64,000 nucleotides of DNA from Chrysopilus asiliformis. Taxonomy: Eukaryota; Arthropoda; Insecta; Diptera; Rhagionidae. Numbering within the stretch: the stretch's first letter is position 1; every line of letters starts with the position of its first letter. Shown piece by piece: positions 56,001 to 64,000 of the stretch. The stretch covers positions 97,941,784 to 98,005,783 of the forward strand of contig OZ035962.1 of NCBI GenBank assembly GCA_964034945.1, in the 5' to 3' direction. The notes under the pieces were generated by a model that did not search any database, was not told the DNA's origin, and saw nothing but the letters and a program-made list of their open reading frames with translations. Position numbers and translations under genes: made by a program.

Positions 56001-58615
56001 AACCAAGAAATACTAAACACGGAGTCGGACGCTTTCAATTATATTTGACCTCGAAATGCCAAAATTTCCAACAGTGTGCCTGCGGCGCATTTCTTCGAGG
56101 AATTGCAGCTATGGTGTTTTTTTTCTTTTTCGTAAAACAAGTTTTGCTTTCAGAAACATAAGAAAAGCTACAATTGCCGGGGGCCAATAGTCAAATACTT
56201 TATATGATGACAGACAAAATGTTTGTTTAAAAAAAGCCATTTGTATAGGAGTGGGGACAAGGAATGGCCCACTTCCACCCTTCTACCTATTATATTCCCC
56301 GTTCAACATATTATACTGTGCCGGATTGAAACCAAATGATCACCTTTGTTTATAGATAAATATTTTTAAAATAAATTATATTCCGGTGAGTATTGAATAT
56401 TTTTTTTTGAGTTCAAACATGAGTAATTCTTTTTTTTATATCGTAGTTCGTAGGGAGTAGTCGAGACTACCACATCCGCAACAAAAATGGAAGAAAAAAT
56501 TTATGAAAATACACAAATATTCGTTGAACATATTGGAATGTAAATTAATTCGAAAAGTTTTTCTATGAATATGAAAAATGCAGACCAGACGTCTCGGTAC
56601 TCTTGCTCTTTTCGTCGATATAACGTGTGTCGATATAATGCGCACAGGATATTTTCCTTATGGCGTACCTCCCATGCCAACATACATAATAAGAGGTTTT
56701 TCTCAATATTTTCTTTCCTATTTTTGATCGTTGTACGGTGCCTCCGGTTTCCGTTTATTTTTTATCAAGTCGTTCCTGCGGTTTTTGCAATTTTTTCTTG
56801 TTCGAGGTACACGGACTGTTAAGTTTTTATTGCCTTTCGGTCTACGGACTTTGTCCGACGAATGACTGTATTATCACTATCAACATGATTTTGTAGCATG
56901 TCCGGTTTTGATTGCAAAATAATAAAAATATAGATTATAATAAATAGCAATTTCTCTAGAGTTGTTTTTTTTTTCTTTTTGTGGATAGCAAATATAACGC
57001 ATAAAAGTGAATATCGAGGAAAGTCATGATTTTCGAAACAAAAGCAAGTAATTTCGCTTTAAAAAATTTCCATGGATTTTCCCAAAGCTTTCACCAATCT
57101 ACGTTAATTTCGATTCAAAAAGTCTACTGAAAGCGACTATAAATAGCAGAAATAACATTTTATTTGCATATCTTAATACAAGCCGATTGTTTTTGGAAAT
57201 GGTTTTTGAGCTTTCTGTTAATTTGGAGGTTTGGAGATAATTTTCCCAGTATTTTTCTTTCTAGTCGATTTTTTTTTTCACGCAGCAGTAATTCATTTTA
57301 TAGCAGACAAAAGGCACTTTCCTCGGCCTTTTTTGCCATTCTTTACCTTTTTCGCGCCTTAATAATAAGAGAATGAATAAATACGATGATGATAAAGAAA
57401 AGTTAAAAAAAAAAAGCCGAACTTCCCGAGGAAAAACTTTTTCTGTCGCCATCTACGAGTATAATGTTCTAACAAAAGTAAAGTCCTTTCAACGAATTTT
57501 AATTAGAAATCCTTTAAAGGTGACATTTTATTAATTTGTTGAGCCTTAAAATCTCCATCATTCCCAGATCTCTTTAAATTCTGCCCTGGGGCACTTTTCA
57601 CTTTTCCCATCACAGGACTGAGTTTTGTTTGCGAGTCATCTGGATCTATGAGAATGACTATGGACAGAGGTGACAGGATTTGAAACGAACGACGCGACGC
57701 AGACAACGTGTCGGCGGCGAACATCGTCCTTTCATCCCACCGAGGAGTTTGGGATCCAGCATCCCTTCGTGGAGGGAAGGTACCAATGCCAGTGGCTGTT
57801 TTTTTCGGTGCTAGTGGTTTGGTGGCGGCGACTCTGTTTTGCTTTTTTTATACTAACACTTGTCGTTGCTGTCCTGAGGGGTGGTTGTTTTCCAGCCGCT
57901 CAACTCCTGCCTACGTAGTGGTTCCATATCCTTTGCTGTTGCTCCGAAAATTCCGGGAATTTTTATTTTTCCTCTTTTTTTCGGGGATTTTTGGAGCAAA
58001 GGATTGTCGCTGAGAAAAATTGACTTTAATTGAAATGTGGTGTAAAGCCTAAAGTTAATTAAAATGTTGGGGACTGTGATTGGATTATCATGGCGAAACG
58101 AAGTATAAAAAAATGTTTTTTATCAGGCGATTTTTCTTTCGTTTTTGTGGACTAATTTGAATTTGATTTTTGTGATTACCAGACAATACAATTGGGTCGA
58201 CTTAAAATTTTTATTATATAAATGGATTCGGGATCACATTTTCCCGAACGGACCGAAATAGCTGTTAATGATCAAATCTGTCCTATTTTTTAATTAAAAT
58301 AATATTAATATATTAGAAAGTTTTTTTTTCCCAATATATGCCAACACTTTATCGATAAAAAATGCTTTTTGGAACTCTTTCTACTAAAAATAGTTGTTGC
58401 GTCGACTATAATTGAAATAATTTTCGCTTAGGACTCTGTGGCTTTTAATTCAAATCATTGCGCTGCATTCTGTTTAAATTTGTCTGCGGCGTATATTATT
58501 TAATTGTTTCTCCTCGTATTCGCCTGCGGCGCATTTTTCTCTGATATCAGTTGCGGGTATTTATTAATTTTCAGTCAAAACTTATAGAGATTTAACCATA
58601 GAAGCGTGTTCTGTT
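53021..58615. other. Repeat-poor stretch without a supported gene
   Basis: About 5.6 kb with no transposon ends. 57660-57960 is the least AT-rich part and is open in two overlapping + frames (82 and 101 codons) and one minus frame (57503-57724, with DPDDSQTKLSPVMGKVKSAP). These could touch a first exon or an untranslated leader, but none has a domain. The word TGCGGCGCATTT occurs near 56080 and 58520. Confidence 0.4.
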
Positions 58616-58639
58616 TTAAAAATTTCGTTCCCAACTCAC

Positions 58640-58816
58640 CTTTCTGACGTTTTTTTGCCTTGATTTTCGTTCAACAAAAGTTCTATGAAAAATTGGTGTT
58701 CCATGCAGAGAAACCGGGAATTCATTTGATTTGATTTTTGTTAATAAAACATCAAACCCTACCTGCATGTAAAATTTCATATCAATTTTCTCCAGATTCC
58801 TTTTGACCCAATTTTT
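58640..58816 (-). CDS. Candidate internal exon on the minus strand
   Basis: On the minus strand a pyrimidine-rich acceptor (TTATTTTCTTATCAG) is followed by 177 bases, exactly 59 codons with both edges on codon boundaries. The stretch ends in AAAG next to a strong GTGAGT donor (58639-58634). The peptide begins KNWVKRNLEKIDMKFYMQ and ends ERKSRQKNVRK; it is basic and not recognised. An alternative donor (CAG-GTAGGG) would cut it to 54 bases. No partner exon was found nearby, so chance is a serious alternative. Confidence 0.25.
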
Positions 58817-59206
58817 CTGATAAGAAAATAAACGTATCCGTATAATATATTGTCGTTGTACATGCAAAACCCAGGGCACCTTTTCAAGTATCATCCTCCG
58901 ATTTTATTGGTATTCACATATGCTATATAAGAGCTGCTTTTCTTTCATATCTGCGGATATTCGGTTTTAAGGGGGATACACCCCTCGAAAATCGGGCAAA
59001 ACTCGATTTTTTGCCATCTCTCAGCAACCAGTCGTCCGATTTAAACGAAACAAAAACCAGAAAGTTTCTTTTTGAGAGTAGAATTAAACTGCAGAAAAAA
59101 AACTTAAAATTACTATCACAGGGTAGAGGAACTTTTATACAACCATGCTTTTAATCAAGCTCTCCCCTATAATTGTCGCGCTTCAAAACTGAGGGTTTTA
59201 TGGGGC

Positions 59207-59274
59207 ACTGAGGGTTTGATTAACAGATTTCGATGTCTAAAAACTGAGGGTTTTATTAACAGATTTCGATGTCT
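59207..59274. repeat. 36-bp direct duplication
   Basis: ACTGAGGGTTTGATTAACAG and its continuation to GATGTCT recur 36 bases on with one change. A third partial ACTGAGGGTTTT lies just upstream. Confidence 0.85.
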
Positions 59275-59840
59275 TTGGAATGAAGACATATATTCCTTTA
59301 TATTTAAGGCCAGATTTTTAATTAATATTTTTGGGCAGAATTTAATAATTTAAGCGCACGCGATTATTACACTGCGTCCATCATGTCTCTAAAAAAAATT
59401 ATAATTAAGCATCTCTGTAGGCATTTCTTTTCAGTTTTAAATTGATTTTTCACAATTAAATAAGACCATCGCACAAAATTCCATCAAAACTTCAAATTGC
59501 ACTTGAATGATTTCTTTTGACATTACGAGGGGTGAATTTGTACGGCTAACAGATAATGACAACAAAAATGAAGGAGAAGCAAAGTAATTTTAACAAATCA
59601 TTTAACTTTTATATTCACGGCATTCAATTGTTCTATTCTCGGGGTAAACTTAATTTAAACGTTTAACAAATTTATTTAACCTCTGCATAATTAAAAATAC
59701 AGGAACGATAGCGCAAGCATTTCAATCTTTTGCATGTTTCAAAATTTGAAGCAATAAATTTCGAGCGCCCCAGCTAACAATGTCCCTTAATATGTCGAGT
59801 CATAAATAACTTCACGGCTAAAGTAAACTCACTTGCAAAA

Positions 59841-60281
59841 ATGAAATTAAAAAAAAAATCAAATAGAAGAATGAAAACAGGGAAAATACCACCAGCAGTA
59901 GCAGCAAATAGACTTACGAGTAGAAATGAAAAGTGGGTTTTCTTCAGTTGCAATTTTCAAAAGTTTCACCGTTGCGACCCACCAACAAACGATAAACGAC
60001 AGTGCGACGACTACCCCGCAGATTGTTGCCAAAGAAAATTTAACCCAAAAGTAGCCAAAGTTAAAGAAAATGCGATACTTATATCCTTTGGTAAATTCCC
60101 ACGGCATATCACCTCCAACCCGGTTTTCCTTTCAACACAATCCATTCCTGATTGCAAGCCGAACCCGTTGGAGCAAAGTGTGTGGCATGGCAGGGGAGAG
60201 GCTAGTGAGGTCGAAGATATTCTGAAGGCGTGCAGTGTGTCGCTTTATCCCATGGAACCCGGCATGAAGTCACACTGGTAA
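59841..60281 (+). CDS. Unrecognised 146-codon open frame
   Basis: The longest ATG-started frame outside transposon sequence on the plus strand. The start has a fly-like context (GCAAAAATGA). The product starts with a basic stretch (MKLKKKSNRRMKTGK), has a cysteine-containing middle (CNFQKFHRCDPP then CDDYPADCCQRK) and an acidic patch near the end (GEASEVEDILKACS). No signal peptide or known domain was seen. The stop TAA overlaps AATAAA, a possible poly(A) signal. It lies in repeat-poor DNA. The minus strand is open for 82 codons in the same place, so chance remains possible. Confidence 0.3.
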   Translation: MKLKKKSNRRMKTGKIPPAVAANRLTSRNEKWVFFSCNFQKFHRCDPPTNDKRQCDDYPADCCQRKFNPKVAKVKENAILISFGKFPRHITSNPVFLSTQSIPDCKPNPLEQSVWHGRGEASEVEDILKACSVSLYPMEPGMKSHW

Positions 60282-60289
60282 TAAAGCGC

Positions 60290-61998
60290 GCAAGGATGTT
60301 ATCACTCAAAGGATAAATGGCGTTTAGTATAGTCGCGCATTATTTCTCGTCTTGGTCTTTTTAACCCTTTTTTGCCCCGGCTAAGCTATTTGTATCGCTC
60401 CTGTGTTTAGCAGTGTCCTGCAGTGTTTTCACGTTTTTCTTCGTTACGAGCTGAAATAAAAGGGACTTTATTGGGGAAAAACACACAAAAAGAAAAAAAA
60501 ACAATAAGCCGAAAAAAGTAAAGAAATCAACCGAAGAAAAGGGATTTGAAATGAGCTGAGGATAGAAAACTAACTTAGCTAACGATAGGGGCTTCAAGAT
60601 GAAGTTTTGCTTGTTCAGGAGAAAATTACGTTTTTCGTATTGCCCCCAACCCCTTTCCTCCTGGTCGTCATCCCGATTTCACTCCCACAGCATCTTCTTG
60701 AGTTTGAAGCGCTTCTTCGGGATTCAGGATTCCAGACTCTGAAGTCGTTTTCGAAGTCTATACAACCCGACTGTGGCGAATCTTTCATCCTCATCATCAT
60801 CTAGCCACCACCCATATTGACTGTCTGGTGGGTCCTTGTTCCAGAGTAAGAATATTTGCTGGACAGAAAAGCGATAGTCAAGCGAAAAAAATCCTAGTAA
60901 AAGAGACAAATGAGCTGAGAAAAAGAAAAGAAATAAAAACGGTAAGAAAGAAAATACTCTAAACGGTAATATCCCCTGCGCAAGGATTTTTTTATGACAC
61001 CAAAAACGCCTCGTGACAAATCGCTTTGGGTTTTATGGGCGAAATTTATTTGCTTTGATATTAAATTTTTGTTGTTGGTGTTGTTATTGCTGCTCCTATT
61101 CCTATAAGGGGTTTTTGTCGAGTCTATATTGTTGCTGTTTTTACTCCGTATATGTTTGTAGAAATATAATTTTTTTTTTGTTTTTCATCTACAACAGCGA
61201 GTGGAGTTGGCTTTTGTTTTTTTTTTTTAATGGCAAATGTGTGCGTGTTAAGAGTCATAAATTGACAACCATCGCGAGTTAGCTGCGGTATTTAGGGATT
61301 AGGGACGTTTGCGGGGAGACAAAGTCTATTTTTGAAGCAGCAAAAACTGACTTTTGCTCGCTGATACAAAGGTATGACATTTGAAGAGGCAGGAAAAAAG
61401 CGCTATAATATATACTTGTATAACTGGCTTTTTGGGACCAAGACGATAGAATACTGTGATTAAACTCGCTTTTATAGCTTACTAGGCGCGATTTTCTCCT
61501 CCTTGCTGTTAGATAAATAACAAGAAATAAAAATAAAAACAAAAAAAAAATACACTGAAGAAATATCAACGAAGAGACATTTTTTTTTTATTTCAAAAAG
61601 TCAACATCTAGCTTAATGTTCATATTATGACGTTAATAATAAAATCAACGCCATCAAAAAATATTGTCCACAGTTTATGGTGTAAAATCAAATTAATTCC
61701 ACCAAGTGCTTTATCGTGTTTTTTTTCATCATTTTTTAAATTAAGTCTACTGTAAACCAATGAACGGTACATAAAATTCACTTGATGAAATCAATAAGTC
61801 GCGGCATTTGGTAAGAATTTTCCAAACATTTTCGATGAAAACATAAGAAACGATGGGAGTCCCAAAAGGAAAAGTGTCTTCAAACGGAAATTTTAGGTGA
61901 CATAATACCTAGTTTGATATGAAATTTTTAAGGATATATTATTTGAATTGTGATGTATGGAAGATTTATTTAAAATAATCAATTGTTTTTGCTTTTAG
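60290..61998. other. No gene recognised
   Basis: Repeat-poor, with frames of 60-96 codons on both strands that are F-, K- or S-rich and domain-free. No element ends were seen. Confidence 0.4.
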
Positions 61999-62289
61999 GG
62001 AAATCATAATGTAAAAGAGTTGTTCAATGGCATTTTTTACCTGGATTTTGATGTCTGGGAGAGTTGTGTTAAACTGGATTTTCCAAAATTTTCCAAAAAA
62101 CACGTCCTATTTTCAAGAAGGATTGAGATCTCCAGAAATTTGGCGCCGATATTTAACTCCAAACGAAAAATCCCAAAAAGTTTGATAGGGCAAGGGGGTG
62201 TAGGGGAGAGGTACAAGGAAGGAATAAATAGTGGCCCGACTGAAGTCGGAAAGAGCTTCCTATTTTTCTACAGTCCAAAAGTATTTTAG
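61999..62289 (+). CDS. Candidate 3'-terminal exon
   Basis: A strong acceptor (TTGTTTTTGCTTTTAG) is followed, on an exact codon boundary, by a frame open for 96 codons to TAG at 62287. The first part (GNHNVKELFNGIFYLDFDVW) has a coding-like use of G- and A-initial codons; the later part is less convincing (GQGGVGERYKEG, from a G-rich tract). No donor is obvious, so it would have to be a last exon. The product is not recognised and no upstream partner was found. Confidence 0.25.
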   Translation, partial: GNHNVKELFNGIFYLDFDVWESCVKLDFPKFSKKHVLFSRRIEISRNLAPIFNSKRKIPKSLIGQGGVGERYKEGINSGPTEVGKSFLFFYSPKVF

Positions 62290-62693
62290 CAAAAAAAAAT
62301 TAATTCAGATAAAACCCATTTCAGGTAAAACAAAATAAATACACACAATACGAAAACCATCAAAAAAGCTCTAACAAACTTTAATACATAGAAAAGGGAA
62401 AACTTTAATAATCGCATTGAGGAAAATTATTTAATTGCTTCAGGTGAGAATTCTAAATCCCAAGATGTGTCACATTAACCCCCTGGGAGCAGACTTCAAG
62501 TACTGGATTTGACACGGAGACAAAGCGTAATGTCACCAGACTATTATATTCGAGGTTAAATGAATTTACGAATAAATATTTTATTTTATCATTTATTTAG
62601 GTGCCGGCGTCGGGGAAAATTTTATTATTGGGCTCGTGTCTACCGATTTTTTTTTATTATTTTAAGTTTTGAAATAGAAAAATTTTCTAAAAT

Positions 62694-63073
62694 CCTATTC
62701 TGGATGTGAAATTTTATGTTATTTTCTGGCTTATAAGATTAAATTTTTCCTGATATGGGGCATACCATAAAAGATCCTGGGTAGGTTATTTTATAGCCAT
62801 TTTAACATCGTTTATGAATGTAATTTACCATTTGCGGTGTGAAGTTCGTGTGCTAAAAAGTAATAGAATATAAAATTTATAAAAAAGAAATGTCGAACAC
62901 CCTGAGAATTATTACTTTATCCGAAATCGTGGAAATAATTATTCGTAAAATAATTTTATGATGCCATCACAGAATACGAATTTCAAAAAACTTTTATTTT
63001 GATTTTATGAAAAAAAAAAATTGTTTTCATAAAATAACATAAAATGTCATTTTATGAAAAATTACAGAATAGG
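62694..63073. mobile_element. MITE with CCTATTCTG termini
   Basis: CCTATTCTG at the left is mirrored by CAGAATAGG at the right. Inside both ends AAATTTTATGTTATTTT and AAAATAACATAAAATG are inverted copies, so the arms extend about 35 bp with mismatches. AT-rich interior without a gene. Confidence 0.65.
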
Positions 63074-63084
63074 GCTGACCGGTG

Positions 63085-63870
63085 TTAGTTGGCTATAGGG
63101 GTAAGTAGACTCATTGCGGTTAAGTCAACCACGGTTGAAAACAAACCTGCGTGAATACACTTTCATTGTATTGAACTCGTCAGTGATTTCAAGTGAAAAT
63201 TTATGTATGAGTTAACAAGTTAGTGAAGCATTTTCTGACCCATAGTTTTTCATTTTTTCTCACGAGTGTGTTAAAAATAAAATGGCGGCTTGGGGCTAGT
63301 TGACTCACAGTATACTGGGGTTAAATTACTCGATATGAATTACCTATATTTTTGTGTTAATTAATTTTATTTTTTTAAATTAGATGAAATTTACACCCCG
63401 ATTGCGAGTGTCGTGTCGTTGTTGTTAGTGTTTTTCTACCAACAACAACACGTAAAACGACTCTTGTCGAAAACGACACGACACTCGCAATCAGGGTGTT
63501 AATTTATGTTAATCTGAAATGTTATTAACTTTTTAAAGAATAAATTTTTTTAGAATTATTATAGTTTTTTAATATGTTCCAACACATTTTCCTCATAAAA
63601 AGTATAGAGTCAAATAACCCCGTTCACAGAGTCAACAAGCCCCAGACACGGGGTTAGTCGACTCATCGAACAACTTTTTTTAAAATGAAAAAAAATATTT
63701 GAAACACTTATAATTAGTCAAAATAAAAGATTGACTAAGAAACACAATTGAATAAACCAACCAAAAACGTCTTTACTACACCTGAAATAATTACAGTAAA
63801 ACTTTTATAAAGTAGATTATAAAAAGTGGGTCTACTAGCCCCGGTCTACCCTAGAGCCCATTATGATATC
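63085..63870. repeat. Cluster of a GGGGYTAGTNGACTC-like motif
   Basis: The motif or a close variant occurs about eight times in both orientations: GGGGTAAGTAGACTC (63099), GGGGCTAGTTGACTC (63291), GGGGTTAAATTACTC (63319), the reverse AGTCAAATAACCCC (63608) and AGTCAACAAGCCCC (63631), GGGGTTAGTCGACTC (63651) and a reverse copy near 63829. Between the copies the sequence is ordinary AT-rich DNA. It may be part of a decayed transposon rich in sub-terminal sites. Confidence 0.55.
63392..63501. mobile_element. Short MITE with GATTGCGAGTGTCGTGTCG arms
   Basis: ACACCCCGATTGCGAGTG and TCGTGTCGTT at the left are mirrored by AACGACACGA and CACTCGCAATCAGGGTGT at the right, 28-bp arms with one mismatch. 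The loop holds a second inverted pair (GTTGTTG / CAACAAC). It interrupts the motif cluster. Confidence 0.85.
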
Positions 63871-64000
63871 GCGTACACGGGTCACAAATATTATTTTGTA
63901 TGATGGGTTTCCCACATTTGATTGTAAACAAATTCGATATTAATGCGTAATATTCAATAAATGTACGCATGTAAGGAAATCACAAAAAACATTGTTGTTA

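Noticed and set aside
57503..58013. Three overlapping frames in a less AT-rich patch, possible first exon
   Set aside because: Frames on both strands are open together, none has a domain, and no donor could be chosen.

Overview
The window is AT-rich (about two thirds A+T) nuclear DNA of an animal, most probably an insect and perhaps a fly. The signs are decayed mariner/Tc1-type transposase genes, insect-style non-autonomous Helitrons (start TC next to A, 3' hairpin, end CTAG next to T), a 5'-truncated poly(A)-tailed non-LTR retrotransposon, and many short inverted-repeat elements. There is no operon, rRNA, CRISPR array or convincing tRNA. No complete host gene can be called with confidence. 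The window looks like intergenic or large-intron DNA.

Layout. 1-9 kb: a dispersed AT-rich repeat (called R1 here) split by an inverted-repeat element (293-749), a mariner 3' remnant (3.8-4.2 kb), a fold-back palindrome (4.3-4.5 kb), decayed repeat (5.8-6.7 kb), a local direct-repeat array (7.5-8.0 kb) and a deleted Tc1/mariner-type element (8.5-9.0 kb). 9-17 kb: mostly single-copy sequence with four inverted-repeat elements (11.4, 14.1, 14.6 and 15.6 kb). 17-21 kb: the best candidate host coding exon (17702-17884, + strand), followed by R1 copies, a 40-bp-arm hairpin, two tiny splice-bounded candidate exons and an LTR-like core promoter. 22-27 kb: a Helitron and several small elements. 27-31.7 kb: no feature. 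31.7-39 kb: R1, a second deleted Tc1/mariner-type element, a TTAA-flanked element, and R1 split by a 0.55 kb repeat (called R2 here). 41.4-43.2 kb: an inverted-repeat element, then the non-LTR retrotransposon. 44.8-46.0 kb: a compact stack of nested elements. 47-51 kb: a 12-bp minisatellite, the second fold-back palindrome, a TTA-flanked Harbinger-like element and the second Helitron. 53-62.6 kb: low in repeats, with a few unrecognised open frames and candidate exons. 62.7-63.9 kb: two more inverted-repeat elements and a cluster of a short repeated motif.

No pathway is encoded. The mobile elements form a dated record: elements sit inside older repeats, and other copies of those repeats in this window supply the unoccupied insertion sites. 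That lets some boundaries and target duplications be read with little ambiguity. Candidate exons are inferred from splice signals plus open frames only; none was matched to a known protein.
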